45,782 bases of DNA, taken from Candidatus Poribacteria bacterium. Its GTDB lineage: Bacteria; Poribacteria; WGA-4E; WGA-3G. Below are positions 7,984 to 15,990 of this stretch, piece after piece. How positions within the stretch are numbered: the stretch's first letter is position 1; each line of letters starts with the position of its first letter. The stretch spans positions 1 to 45,782 of the forward strand of contig VXMD01000051.1 in the NCBI GenBank assembly GCA_009841255.1, in the 5' to 3' direction. The position numbers and the translations under genes were made by a program. The notes beneath the pieces were generated by a model. That model ran no database searches and was not told the DNA's origin. It saw only the letters and a list, made by a program, of their open reading frames with translations.

Positions 7984-8805
7984 ATGATGGAAGTAGACAA
8001 TCTCGAACATATCAACTGCCCAATTTGTGAACGGGATGAAACGGAAGAACTTTTCAGTAAGGACGCCTTATCGGTGGTCGTTTGCAAACGGTGTTTCTTG
8101 CGTTATGTCAACCCCAGAATCAATCGTGAGACCCTTGAAGACGGGTATATTGAGACCTACTATCCGCCGGATAAAGTAGCACGCATCCATACGGATAGCA
8201 TGGAATGGTTGCAGATGGCGGAGCGTCTCACGGAGTTGGAGAAGCACCGTCGAGATAAAGGAAGGTTATTGGATGTTGGTTGCGGTATTGGCACGTTTCT
8301 CTATCTCGCCCGTGAAGGGGGTTGGGAACCGCACGGTGTTGACCCGTCTAAGAGTGGTATCACTTTCGCACAAGGGGTACATCAATTAGATGTGCAGTGT
8401 GGAGAGGTCTTTGATGCGAATTTCCCGACTGCGCATTTCGACACAATTACACTCTACCATGTATTGGAGCACATCCCGGAATTAAATCCGTTCCTCAGCG
8501 AATTACGTCGCGTTCTCAAGCCACAGACGGGGACGCTTGTCATTGAAGTGCCGAACGGTGAGGGTTTGCAGAGCCGTCTTCAAAAAGCGGAGTGGCCCTA
8601 TGTCCACCCGCGCGATCATCTCTACTATTTTTCTGCGCGCTCCTTACCCAAATTACTTCGGAAGCACGGTTTTCAGGAGATTCGGTTGGGGAAACCGAGG
8701 CGTGTTGGTCCCACAGCAGGGATCGGTTTCGCACTGCGTCAAGCAGCGACTGCCGCCTTAGTTCGGTTCCATTTAGGTACAGTGATTCGGGTATATGCAA
8801 GTTAG
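7984..8805 (+). CDS. Class I SAM methyltransferase with N-terminal zinc ribbon
   Basis: About 273 aa. The N-terminus has CPIC near residue 11 and CKRC some 18 residues later, a zinc-ribbon pair. This is followed by a Rossmann methyltransferase core: LLDVGCGIGTFLYLA (motif I), GVDPS, FDTITLYHVLEHI and LRRVLKPQTGTLVIEVPN. Such zinc-ribbon methyltransferases (Methyltransf_23 type) often act on sugars or cell-surface glycans; the substrate here cannot be told. The frame is open far upstream inside the previous gene, but protein-like sequence begins at the ATGATG at 7984/7987. There is no strong Shine-Dalgarno because a palindromic repeat occupies the leader; translation may rely on the repeat-derived CAGG. 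Confidence 0.75.
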   Translation: MMEVDNLEHINCPICERDETEELFSKDALSVVVCKRCFLRYVNPRINRETLEDGYIETYYPPDKVARIHTDSMEWLQMAERLTELEKHRRDKGRLLDVGCGIGTFLYLAREGGWEPHGVDPSKSGITFAQGVHQLDVQCGEVFDANFPTAHFDTITLYHVLEHIPELNPFLSELRRVLKPQTGTLVIEVPNGEGLQSRLQKAEWPYVHPRDHLYYFSARSLPKLLRKHGFQEIRLGKPRRVGPTAGIGFALRQAATAALVRFHLGTVIRVYAS

Positions 8806-8820
8806 TTTGCTCAGAAGATC

Positions 8821-8844
8821 GCGAGCACAGCTCGCTCCTACAGG
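8821..8844. repeat. Stem-variable palindromic repeat (copy 3)
   Basis: GCGAGC-ACA-GCTCGC (8821-8835) then TCCTACAGG. Same loop and tail as the copy at 7960-7983, wholly different stem with complementary arms. It lies between the convergent methyltransferase and PurS-like genes. Confidence 0.7.
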
Positions 8845-8897
8845 AAGATGTAAGGATTGAGCGTTTACGCTTATCGGAGAGCTAAACGTCCGGAGCG

Positions 8898-9365
8898 TTA
8901 TGGTGATGGTGCTTGATAGGAGAATGTTTGAATGACCTCATTCATGAGTAACCGCTGTGCGATCGTCTCAAGCACTTCCGAATTTAGCGTCCCAGTGAAC
9001 CAATATTTATGTCCTGTGTGAACGGCGGTGACGCCCGCGATCCCTAAGTCGGTAATACCTTTGACAGTACTATCACCGACGGCATCCGTAACACCGGGCT
9101 TGAATTGTACTTCAAGGGTCCAATCTGTCTCGGTATCATTTTCCGTTCCAAAGGCGTAAGCTTGTGTAATGGGATCAGCGAGGAGTTCAGTTCCGATTCG
9201 GTCAATCGTTTCTGCGTCAAGGGATCCTTCGATCCAGTAGACGGTGGCTGTGCGGACAGCATCGATGCCACTGATACCCAGGTCAGTTATATCCTCAAGG
9301 ATACCTTGTCCAACGGTATCGGGAACTTCAGGTTTATAGTAGATTTCGACTTTCCAGTTTTCCAT
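8898..9365 (-). CDS. Tandem double PurS-like protein
   Basis: 155 aa made of two PurS-like repeats, about 1-77 and 80-152. Each starts with a beta strand (KVEIYYKPEVPDTVGQ; TLEVQFKPGVTDAVGD), continues with LGI-x-x-ITAV-like and YWI/FxGxL segments, and ends in a short helix with LLxxPxIxxxx. PurS (about 80 aa) is the small subunit of formylglycinamide ribonucleotide amidotransferase and acts as a dimer bridging PurL and PurQ; large PurL proteins contain a fused double copy. A stand-alone double PurS would be a pseudo-dimer. No purL or purQ is next to it, so either they are elsewhere or this protein has another role. Confidence 0.65.
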   Translation of the reverse strand: MENWKVEIYYKPEVPDTVGQGILEDITDLGISGIDAVRTATVYWIEGSLDAETIDRIGTELLADPITQAYAFGTENDTETDWTLEVQFKPGVTDAVGDSTVKGITDLGIAGVTAVHTGHKYWFTGTLNSEVLETIAQRLLMNEVIQTFSYQAPSP

Positions 9366-9420
9366 TTTGAATTTATGGTTCCTACGTGTTTTTCTCCGTT
9401 TTCAAAAAACGGGGTCGAAT

Positions 9421-9447
9421 TCGGTTTTGAACAACGAACAAAACCGA
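9421..9447 (+). promoter_or_regulatory. Hairpin in the leader of the PIG-L gene
   Basis: TCGGTTTTG (9421-9429) pairs perfectly with CAAAACCGA (9439-9447), ending 19 nt before the ATG at 9467. It would occlude or shape the leader of an otherwise weakly primed start (no clear Shine-Dalgarno). Its role is inferred only. Confidence 0.35.
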
Positions 9448-9466
9448 GCAACCTAATGGTAAAAAA

Positions 9467-10291
9467 ATGTTGAAAGAACAGCTAAGTGTTTTGATTTTCG
9501 GCGCGCATCCCGATGATTGTGATATTAAAGCAGGAGGCGTCGCTGCCTTGTATGTCCAACAGGGACACCGCGTTAAATTTGTCTCTGTGACGAACGGCGA
9601 TGCCGGGCATCACGAAATGGGTGGCGGTCCTTTGGCACAGCGTCGATATAAAGAGGCGCAAGCCGCCGCTGAGGTCGTCGGTATTGAATATGCGTTATTG
9701 GACAATCACGATGGTGAACTTATGCCGACATTAGAAAACCGGTATAAGATTATTCGGGCAATTCGTGAATTCCAGCCGGATTTAATAATGACGCACCGAC
9801 CTAACGACTATCACCCGGATCATCGGTATACGTCAACCTTGGTGCAGGACGCGGCATACATGGTGACTGTGCCGAACATCTGTGCCCTCACCCCGCATTT
9901 GGAGAAAAACCCCGTTATTGCTTATTTGAGCGATGGTTTCATGAAGCCGTATCCATTCACACCGGATGTCGTTGTTGGCATTGATGCCGTTGTTGAACAA
10001 AAGATTGATATGCTTCATTGTCACGTATCGCAGTTTTACGAGTGGCTTCCTTATAACGGTGGCACGTTAGATGCTGTCCCTGCTGGCGCATCGGAACGGC
10101 GTGCGTGGCTTGCTGACCGGTTGTTAAATCGTTTCCACGATGTCGCCGAAAGGCATCGAGATGTGCTAATAGCACTTTATGGTGAAGAAACGGGAGCGCA
10201 GATCAAATATGCCGAGGCATTTGAAGGATGCGAGTACGGTTCACCTCTAACAGCAGAAAATATCCCGACCCTCTTTCCATTTTTCAAGTAA
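9467..10291 (+). CDS. PIG-L/LmbE family N-deacetylase
   Basis: 274 aa, a zinc-dependent deacetylase of the PIG-L/LmbE superfamily, which removes N-acetyl groups from amino-sugar conjugates (GlcNAc-PI, mycothiol and bacillithiol precursors). The metal site is visible as GAHPDDCD near residues 11-18 and MTHRPNDYHPDHR near 107-120. It continues with VVGIDAVVEQKIDMLHCHVSQF, typical of the bacillithiol-type BshB branch. The true substrate is unknown. The gene for a small c-type cytochrome starts 20 bp downstream, so the two are probably co-transcribed. Confidence 0.85.
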   Translation: MLKEQLSVLIFGAHPDDCDIKAGGVAALYVQQGHRVKFVSVTNGDAGHHEMGGGPLAQRRYKEAQAAAEVVGIEYALLDNHDGELMPTLENRYKIIRAIREFQPDLIMTHRPNDYHPDHRYTSTLVQDAAYMVTVPNICALTPHLEKNPVIAYLSDGFMKPYPFTPDVVVGIDAVVEQKIDMLHCHVSQFYEWLPYNGGTLDAVPAGASERRAWLADRLLNRFHDVAERHRDVLIALYGEETGAQIKYAEAFEGCEYGSPLTAENIPTLFPFFK

Positions 10292-10310
10292 GGAGTCCCG
10301 TTTTAACGAT

Positions 10311-10580
10311 ATGCCAACGGAACAAGCCAGTCCCAAAACGCTTTTTGTTATTGTCAGTGTTATCGGTCTTATCTTTGCGATTGTTATGGTTATTCTCTTT
10401 TTCAACGCTGCGCCGGCGCGTTCTAACATTGAGGAGCATCGCGGTTCAGAAGAAGCAATTGAGTGTCTGAAGTGCCATTTAAGGGGCGATGAAAAGTCAC
10501 CAACAATGCCGCATCTGAATGTGGGTAGTTGTAACCTCTGTCACGGACTTTCGAAGGAAGAGCCACAAGATAGTCAGTAG
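10311..10580 (+). CDS. Small two-haem membrane cytochrome c
   Basis: 89 aa. One N-terminal transmembrane helix (about residues 10-31) anchors a periplasmic tail holding two CxxCH haem-binding motifs, CLKCH and CNLCH, with an intervening MPHL that could supply an axial ligand. This is the minimal form of a multihaem cytochrome electron carrier. AAGGAG lies about 15 nt before the ATG at 10311, a long spacing. The stop codon TAG lies inside a palindrome shared with the convergent prmA gene. The electron partner is not visible nearby. Confidence 0.7.
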   Translation: MPTEQASPKTLFVIVSVIGLIFAIVMVILFFNAAPARSNIEEHRGSEEAIECLKCHLRGDEKSPTMPHLNVGSCNLCHGLSKEEPQDSQ

Positions 10581-10603
10581 GGGCGAGGTTACCTCGCCCC
10601 TAC
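10577..10603. terminator. 27-bp palindrome between convergent genes
   Basis: Two 13-bp arms (GTAGGGGCGAGGT and its complement) are separated by one T. The left arm contains the TAG stop of the cytochrome gene (10578-10580) and the right arm contains, on the other strand, the TAG stop of prmA (10600-10602). It is a member of the stem-variable repeat family and may act as a bidirectional transcription barrier, although no U tract follows. Confidence 0.6.
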
Positions 10604-11496
10604 AACATAGCAGCTGGACTCAGAACGGCTTTTATGCCTACCCAAATAACTTTATCTTCTGCTTCGCGCACGACCTCAAGACATTGGAACCGATGTGCTT
10701 CTAAAACTGACTGAACCTGTGCCAGCTCAGTCTCCAAAATCCCCGAGAAAATGACAATTCCTTCAGGATAGAGTCGCTGTGCGCAGGACGGAATCATCGG
10801 GAGAATTGCCTTCGTTAGAATGTTCCCCATGATGAGATGGTATCTGTTTTCTGTTCCTTTGAGTCCATCGCTTTGCGATAAATATACCTGTGATGCCACA
10901 CCGTTTGCCTGAAAATTGGCGGCTGCAACAGGGACTGCTGTCGCATCGATCTCAATCGCGTCAACGTGTTTTGCGCCTAACTTGAGGGCAGCAATTGTTA
11001 AGATACCTGAGCCTGTCCCGATGTCAGCGACGCGTTGGTGCGATTCGACGGTGTGTTCCAATAGTTCGAGGGAGAGTCGTGTGGTCGGGTGATAACCTGT
11101 TCCAAATGCCATGCCCGGATCGAGTTGAATCAAGATTTCCGTTTCGTTGTGGGAAACATCACTCCACGTTGGGGCAATAATGATTCTTCTGCCAACGCGT
11201 TGCGGCGGGAATGCGGATTTCCATGCCTCTTCCCATTTCTCGGATTTGATATGTTTTAAGTCAATCGTTGCGGGATGTGGTTGGATACCCCATGTTGGCA
11301 GTTCTGCAAGGAAGTCGCGAAGTTTCTGCATCCGTGCGCCCACTCTGTCATCTAAAGGATAGTGGGCGATGAGATGGACTGTGGACACCTCAGTGTCCCT
11401 GAATTCAACGCCGGTTGCATTTAACTCAAAGAGAAGATTCGCGACGGCTTCTGATGCCTCTTGAGAGGTCGTTACCGTGATTCTTGCCCAGTCCAT
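10600..11496 (-). CDS. prmA: Ribosomal protein L11 methyltransferase
   Basis: 298 aa. PrmA trimethylates lysines and the N-terminus of ribosomal protein L11 using SAM. It has the small N-terminal L11-recognition domain (MDWARITVTTSQEASEAVAN) and the catalytic domain with LDPGMAFGTGYHPTT, VADIGTGSGILTIAA (SAM site) and MGNILTKAILPMIP, all family hallmarks. The length matches the family (about 293). The leader derives from a dispersed repeat (CCGCAAGG then an AT-rich spacer then ATG), and the last residues and stop are encoded by the palindrome at 10577-10603. It is downstream of dnaJ but separated by 172 bp of repeats. Confidence 0.93.
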   Translation of the reverse strand: MDWARITVTTSQEASEAVANLLFELNATGVEFRDTEVSTVHLIAHYPLDDRVGARMQKLRDFLAELPTWGIQPHPATIDLKHIKSEKWEEAWKSAFPPQRVGRRIIIAPTWSDVSHNETEILIQLDPGMAFGTGYHPTTRLSLELLEHTVESHQRVADIGTGSGILTIAALKLGAKHVDAIEIDATAVPVAAANFQANGVASQVYLSQSDGLKGTENRYHLIMGNILTKAILPMIPSCAQRLYPEGIVIFSGILETELAQVQSVLEAHRFQCLEVVREAEDKVIWVGIKAVLSPAAML

Positions 11497-11499
11497 TTT

Positions 11500-11562
11500 T
11501 AAATTTACCTTGCGGAGAAACGACCTGCGTTTAGACTATCACGTGCTTTTCTTAAACCCGCC
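11500..11562. repeat. CCTTGCGG dispersed repeat (copy 1)
   Basis: The plus strand reads AAATTTACCTTGCGGAG, then an AACG-TGCGTTT segment, ACTATCACGTGC and CTTAAACCCG. Copies at 33945-34010 (inverted) and 34826-34889 share the order and most bases. Here it is inverted relative to prmA and provides the CGCAAGG ribosome-binding site and AT-rich spacer in front of the prmA ATG. Confidence 0.65.
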
Positions 11563-11634
11563 TGGGCCGGTGTTGCAGGCTACCGTTTAATTTTTGCATT
11601 CCCTTTTCCGAATCTGATCTGCATTCGCGCGTCT

Positions 11635-11661
11635 GTAGGAATAAGGTTACCCAGCCCCTAC
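11635..11661. repeat. Degenerate palindromic repeat (copy 4)
   Basis: 27 bp aligned without gaps to the perfect palindrome at 10577-10603: GTAGG, central AGGTTACC and CCCTAC are kept, but the arms no longer pair fully. It looks like a decayed copy. It lies just beyond the dnaJ stop codon. Confidence 0.5.
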
Positions 11662-11668
11662 GGACGCT

Positions 11669-12790
11669 CTATTCAGATTCGTCATCTTCGTGCCTGCCGA
11701 GTAACTTATCCCAGAATCCGCCGTGTTCGTTCTGATGGGATTCGCCGCGCAGTTTCGCAAATTCTGCTAACGTTCTTCGCTCTTCTGCATTGAGATTTTT
11801 GGGTGTCTCAATCTCTATCCTTACAACCAGATCGCCTGAATAGGAGCGTCCGTAATGTGGAACGCCTTTATTCGGGATACGGAGTTGTGCCCCGTACTGT
11901 GTACCCGGTGGAATATCGAGTTCTTCGGTTCCATCAATACTATTAACTTTGATTTTCCCACCGAGGGTGGCTTGGACGAATGAGATTTTGGTTGATGTAA
12001 TAAGGTCGTTTCGGTCGCGTTGGAACCGTTCGTGGGGTTCGACATGGATAAGGACGAACAGATCACCCGGAGGCGCGCCACTTACACCTATTTCGCCTTC
12101 GCCGCGCAGTTGGTACCTGAAACCTGTATCAACGCCTTTGTCAATGTTTAACTTAATGTCGCGCGTATTTCGAACAACACCTCTTCCACTACAGGACTGA
12201 CAGGGTTCCTGAATAATTGTACCCGCCCCACGACATCTCGGACACGTTCGCGACATGGTGAAAAAACCGTGTGATTGGGTGATTTGCCCTCTGCCGTGAC
12301 ATTGCGGACACGGTGCGGGATTCGTTCCCTGTTTGGCACCACTCCCTTCACATGTAGGGCATGCTTCAATCCGTGGTACTTGGATGGTGACCTCTTTGCC
12401 GTGAATAACATCACCCAATGTTACCTCAAGGTTATATTGTAAATCGCGTCCCTGTTTGGGGGACCGCCGCGCACCACCGAATCCTCTAAAGAAATTGCCA
12501 AGGACGTCATCGAAAACTTCGTCAAGGTTCATTCTAAAGTCTCCGAAGTCTATACCCATGCCCTCCAATCCTGCGTGCCCGAGCCTATCATAACGGCTCC
12601 GTTTTTCAGGGTCTCGCAGGACTTCATAAGCCTCTGTGGCTTCCTTGAATTTATCTTCGGCGACTTTATCACCCGGATTTTTATCAGGATGGAATTGTAT
12701 AGCGAGTTTGCGATAAGCCTTCTTTATTTCGTCTTCATCGACCTCACGATTAACGTTCAAAATCTCATAATAGTCGCGTTTTTGCGTCAT
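11669..12790 (-). CDS. dnaJ: Chaperone protein DnaJ
   Basis: 373 aa, the type I Hsp40 co-chaperone that stimulates DnaK ATPase and delivers substrates. The J domain carries HPD at 34-36. This is followed by a Gly/Phe-rich segment and the zinc domain with four CxxCxGxG motifs ([32 protein letters not shown]), then two beta-sandwich C-terminal domains. Length is normal. grpE lies 18 bp upstream on the same strand; dnaK is not in the window. The unit probably starts at the promoter before the GGGP synthase gene. Confidence 0.95.
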   Translation of the reverse strand: MTQKRDYYEILNVNREVDEDEIKKAYRKLAIQFHPDKNPGDKVAEDKFKEATEAYEVLRDPEKRSRYDRLGHAGLEGMGIDFGDFRMNLDEVFDDVLGNFFRGFGGARRSPKQGRDLQYNLEVTLGDVIHGKEVTIQVPRIEACPTCEGSGAKQGTNPAPCPQCHGRGQITQSHGFFTMSRTCPRCRGAGTIIQEPCQSCSGRGVVRNTRDIKLNIDKGVDTGFRYQLRGEGEIGVSGAPPGDLFVLIHVEPHERFQRDRNDLITSTKISFVQATLGGKIKVNSIDGTEELDIPPGTQYGAQLRIPNKGVPHYGRSYSGDLVVRIEIETPKNLNAEERRTLAEFAKLRGESHQNEHGGFWDKLLGRHEDDESE

Positions 12791-12808
12791 ATCCTATCCT
12801 TCCTGTGT

Positions 12809-13666
12809 CTATTCGGTAGTATCGGTAGCGTCTGTATCATCCGACACGTTTTCTGATGTTTCTTCTTCGGCAGTTCCCTGTGAGACGACAACTTGAGAGG
12901 CGCGTAGAACCCGGGTATGCAGCATGTAGCCACGCCGAAAGTCCTCAATAACTGTTCCCTCCGGCACGTCATCTGATGCCGTGACAAGGAGTGCCTCGTG
13001 CTGATTTGGATCGAATGTTTCACCAACCGCTTCAATCGGTGTAAGTCCATGGATTTTAAGGGCGTCTAAGAATTGTTTATGGACGAGTTGCACGCCTTCG
13101 TTGAAGGTCGTAAAAGCCGGTGAAGTATCGCTCGTCTCGTGCTGTTCTGCTGCACTTTTAATCGCGGCTTCCAGACTGTCCAAGACCGGGACCATCCCTT
13201 CTAAAATTCCTTCGTTAGCGAATTTGAGTTGCCGCTGATAATCGGCTTGCAAGCGTTTTTTGGTATTTTCAGCTTCTGCTGCTGTGCGTAGGAGACGATC
13301 GCGTTCCGTCTTGTATTCCTCATGCACCTGTTGCACAGCCGTTTCTACCTCTTTTTCGATTTCTGTTTGCAATAATTCTTCGCGTTCTGTTTCGTATTGC
13401 CCACGCACCCTTTGAACGATCGCCTCTACTTCTTTTTTGACTTCCGAGGAGAGGTTAGCAGCCGTTTCTTCAACAGGCGCGATGCGTTCTTCTATCTCCT
13501 TCTTCACTTCCGATTTAACTGTATCAAGCGCCGTCTCCGCGATTTCTCGCATCCGTTCGACAATCGTTTTTTCGTTACTGTCGGTGGAATCGTTATCGTC
13601 AGACGCTTCTGTATCAGTAACCTTTTCTACTTCCGCGTTTATGTGTATCTTTTTAACTTCAGCCAT
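12809..13666 (-). CDS. grpE: Nucleotide exchange factor GrpE with long N-terminal coil
   Basis: 285 aa. The C-terminal half has the GrpE signature: RLQADYQRQLKFANEGI, a coiled-coil hinge, VHKQFLDALKIHGLTPI, FDPNQHEALL and the beta-wing VIEDFRRGYMLHTRVLRAS. The first 150 residues are very acidic, Glu/Thr-rich and predicted coiled coil, about 90 residues longer than in E. coli GrpE (197 aa). It releases ADP from DnaK. AAAGGA precedes the ATG. It sits between the GGGP synthase gene (62 bp upstream) and dnaJ. Confidence 0.93.
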   Translation of the reverse strand: MAEVKKIHINAEVEKVTDTEASDDNDSTDSNEKTIVERMREIAETALDTVKSEVKKEIEERIAPVEETAANLSSEVKKEVEAIVQRVRGQYETEREELLQTEIEKEVETAVQQVHEEYKTERDRLLRTAAEAENTKKRLQADYQRQLKFANEGILEGMVPVLDSLEAAIKSAAEQHETSDTSPAFTTFNEGVQLVHKQFLDALKIHGLTPIEAVGETFDPNQHEALLVTASDDVPEGTVIEDFRRGYMLHTRVLRASQVVVSQGTAEEETSENVSDDTDATDTTE

Positions 13667-13728
13667 GATGGAGTCCTTTTATTTTCTGTAGGTGTGCTTG
13701 GGAAGCACGTTTGTTTGAGTCGTCCATT

Positions 13729-14475
13729 TTAGCCGTGAACGGCGTTAGCGAATGCCCGCATCAGCTCCAGGGATCCGTTTTCTTCGAGAACGTTCCCTGT
13801 GACGATGAAATCTGCACCTGCTTCTACCTTTTGAGCGGCAATTTCTGGTGTGCGGATGCCGCCACCGACGATAAGCGGGATGCTGATTTGATTTTTCACG
13901 GTTGTAATCATTTCCTCTGAGACAGAATGCATAGCTCCGCTCCCTGCCTCCAGATATACCATTTGCATGCCGAGATACTCGGCAGCCAATGCGTGTGGTC
14001 CCGCAATGTCGGGTTTATCGCGTGGAATAGGCGTTGTCCCACTCATAAATTCAACGGCGGTTTTGTTACCGCCTTCAATCAGCATATAGCCGGTTGGGAT
14101 CGGTTTCAGGGCGTAGCGTTGGATCCACGGTGCGGCTTTGACCTGTTCGCCGATGAGATAGTTCGGGTTGCGTCCACTGATGAGGCTGATGTACAGAATG
14201 GCATCCGCGTGGGGGGTGAGGTGCATCGAATCGCCTGGAAATAACACCAGCGGGAGTTCTGTTTCCTGCTTCAGGGCTTTCGCAATAAGGTGCAAATCGT
14301 TCGTTAAGAAACTGCCACCGAGCAAAATTGCGTCTGCACCCGCCTGCTCTATTTCGCGTGCAAGTTTGACGGATTTTTCAATTTCACACTGCTCCGGATC
14401 GATTAGAACGAAATAACCAGCATGGTGCTTTTTCAATACCTCGTGAAAGTAGTTAAGAACCCAATTTGATCTCAA
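13729..14475 (-). CDS. Geranylgeranylglyceryl phosphate synthase (GGGPS-like)
   Basis: 248 aa TIM barrel that joins an isoprenyl diphosphate to sn-glycerol-1-phosphate, the first committed step of archaeal-type ether lipids. Diagnostic stretches are FVLIDPEQ near the N-terminus, DAILLGGSF, PLVLFPGDSMHLTPHADAI, LYISLISGRNPNYLIGEQVKAAP, KPIPTGYMLIEGGNKT, YLEAGSGA and IVGGGIRTPE. The SLISGRNP-YLIGEQ signature fits the bacterial/archaeal group II GGGPS rather than Bacillus PcrB. The start is a TTG at 14475 with AAGGA upstream; no ATG is available. It heads a unit with grpE and dnaJ and has its own promoter. The next enzyme of the pathway is encoded at 15991-16836; glycerol-1-phosphate dehydrogenase is not in the window. 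Confidence 0.85.
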   Translation of the reverse strand: MRSNWVLNYFHEVLKKHHAGYFVLIDPEQCEIEKSVKLAREIEQAGADAILLGGSFLTNDLHLIAKALKQETELPLVLFPGDSMHLTPHADAILYISLISGRNPNYLIGEQVKAAPWIQRYALKPIPTGYMLIEGGNKTAVEFMSGTTPIPRDKPDIAGPHALAAEYLGMQMVYLEAGSGAMHSVSEEMITTVKNQISIPLIVGGGIRTPEIAAQKVEAGADFIVTGNVLEENGSLELMRAFANAVHG

Positions 14476-14538
14476 ATGCGATTTTTCCTTCTTTGCATGT
14501 TCTAAATCTCGGTTTGAATGCTGTGCCCTTATCTGGTA

Positions 14539-14560
14539 TTGAGGACTTATGAATCCTCAA
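14539..14560 (-). promoter_or_regulatory. 5'-leader hairpin of the GGGPS transcript
   Basis: TTGAGGA (14539-14545) and TCCTCAA (14554-14560) form a perfect 7-bp stem with an 8-nt loop. It would lie within the first 30 nt of the transcript from the promoter at 14573-14601, where it could stabilise the mRNA 5' end. Confidence 0.4.
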
Positions 14561-14572
14561 ATTATTTTAAGA

Positions 14573-14601
14573 ATTTTATCATATTTATGTTGATTTGTCA
14601 A
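14573..14601 (-). promoter_or_regulatory. Sigma-70-like promoter for the GGGPS-grpE-dnaJ unit
   Basis: On the minus strand TTGACA (14601-14596), 17 bp, TAAAAT (14578-14573). The -35 box overlaps the stop codon of the upstream methyltransferase gene (14598-14600). The match and spacing are near ideal, so the GGGPS gene need not depend on the long upstream cluster. Confidence 0.7.
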
Positions 14602-15818
14602 ATTCTGTGTTGCCGCGTGAGTTCATAAAGTAGAACACCTGCGGCAACACCTACGTTGAGTGAGGATTGTCCGGATGCCATAGGAATGCGAACTAATTCC
14701 GTGCAGCATTCACGTACATCCGCAGAGAGACCTTGATTCTCGTTCCCTACAACGATAGCCGTGGGAGGTGTAAATTCCGTTTCATACAGTTGGTTTTTGG
14801 CACTTGCGGTTGCCCCCAGCACTTGCCAACCTGAAACTTTGAGTGCATTAATTGCACCACCGATGTCTGGTGCGCAGAATAAGGGTAAACGCCCAATCGC
14901 GCCCCGGGAGGCACGGATGCAGTTTTTATGAAAGGGGCTTGCGCCTTCGCTGCTCAATAGGACCCCGGATACACCTGCGGCGTCGGCGGTCCGTAGCGTC
15001 ATTCCGAGGTTATCGGGATTCCCAATGTTCTCTGCGATGAGTAATATACATCTCGGACTAAAGTGAAAATTGAGACTTCCGGATGCCGAAAGGAACTTGG
15101 GATAACTGAGATGAACTGAGGCGATTATAGATGGAACGGGGCGCGTCGTCGTAATTGAACCCATCACGCCGTCATTTACCTGATAAGAAGATAGGTTTTC
15201 TACCGTTGCACGCGTGAGCAAGGTTTTCCCTTCGAGTGTTGCCACAAATCCGGGCGTATAGAGAAGTGTTTTGATCGGGAGTCCATCTTCTACTGCCCGT
15301 TCTACTATCAGAGGGCCTTCGATGATAAATTGTGAGTGTTCAAATTTTCCTTTCAGAGAGGCTAATTTACGAATATGTGATACGATTGCATCCTTGCGTT
15401 TGGAGACGGTTCGTTGTTCGGCTCGTGTGCTGCTGCCGCGTTTGATGCCCCGATAGAAGGAACCGGCATCGGTTTGAAGGACGTCCCCTTCCAGAACATC
15501 TTGGATTCTGTTTTCTATCCACTTTTCACTGAGCGGAAATAGCGCTGTGTATCGTCTCGGAAAAGCGATGAGTAGTTCTCTCAAGCTTCGTTCGGTCGCC
15601 GTTGTGAGGTGAACGTGGTAGTCACTGTCAAATGTGTCCGCCGGTTCTAACAACATGACGCCATCAAGTTGTTGCCAACCTGTAACAAATATCTGGTATG
15701 CAGGGTGCCATGTGCCCGTTTTGCAGAAGGTGTGATACGCTTGTTTAAAACGGGAAACGGCATCCGTATCCGAACTTTTTTTCTCCAAAAAGGCGATAAT
15801 TTCATCGTAATTTAGCAT
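14598..15818 (-). CDS. TrmH/SpoU family RNA methyltransferase with extra N-terminal domain
   Basis: 406 aa. Residues about 165-406 are a SpoU methylase: a substrate-binding domain, then LLIAENIGNPDNLGMTLRTADAAG (motif 1), AIVVGNENQGL (motif 2) and IPMASGQSSLNVGVAAGVLLYEL (motif 3), the trefoil-knot SAM site that 2'-O-methylates tRNA or rRNA. Residues 1-150 form an additional domain I cannot place (WHPAYQIFVTGWQQLDGVMLLEP, then FPRRYTALFPLSEKWIENRI). I take the ATG at 15818. The longer open frame to 16019 is translated repeat DNA. There is no clear Shine-Dalgarno because a TTAACTGACAAC-type repeat fills the leader. Confidence 0.8.
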   Translation of the reverse strand: MLNYDEIIAFLEKKSSDTDAVSRFKQAYHTFCKTGTWHPAYQIFVTGWQQLDGVMLLEPADTFDSDYHVHLTTATERSLRELLIAFPRRYTALFPLSEKWIENRIQDVLEGDVLQTDAGSFYRGIKRGSSTRAEQRTVSKRKDAIVSHIRKLASLKGKFEHSQFIIEGPLIVERAVEDGLPIKTLLYTPGFVATLEGKTLLTRATVENLSSYQVNDGVMGSITTTRPVPSIIASVHLSYPKFLSASGSLNFHFSPRCILLIAENIGNPDNLGMTLRTADAAGVSGVLLSSEGASPFHKNCIRASRGAIGRLPLFCAPDIGGAINALKVSGWQVLGATASAKNQLYETEFTPPTAIVVGNENQGLSADVRECCTELVRIPMASGQSSLNVGVAAGVLLYELTRQHRI

Positions 15819-15850
15819 GGGTGATGAGTTGTCAGTTAAGAGGCTTTTGT
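15819..15850. repeat. AGTTAAGAGG-family repeat
   Basis: GTTGTCAGTTAAGAGGC followed by a TTGTTAAACC segment. The same units occur at 18590-18633, 33818-33885, 45070-45112 and 45529-45782. It forms the leader of the SpoU methyltransferase gene. Confidence 0.55.
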
Positions 15851-15990
15851 TAAACCGAAGCGCGCAGCCCGTAAGCGTAGCGGAGGTGTTTTTACTTGGG
15901 GTTTTTGCTTGGGTGTTTCTGCGGATTTCCCCTAAATCTACGGAAAGGCACGTCAAACTTGAAACCGACCTGACCGAACCGCAAGAAAAG

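Noticed and set aside
13729-14475. Tryptophan synthase alpha or PcrB heptaprenylglyceryl phosphate synthase
   Set aside because: The PGDSMHLTPHADAI and SLISGRNP-YLIGEQ stretches match GGGPS group II better than either.
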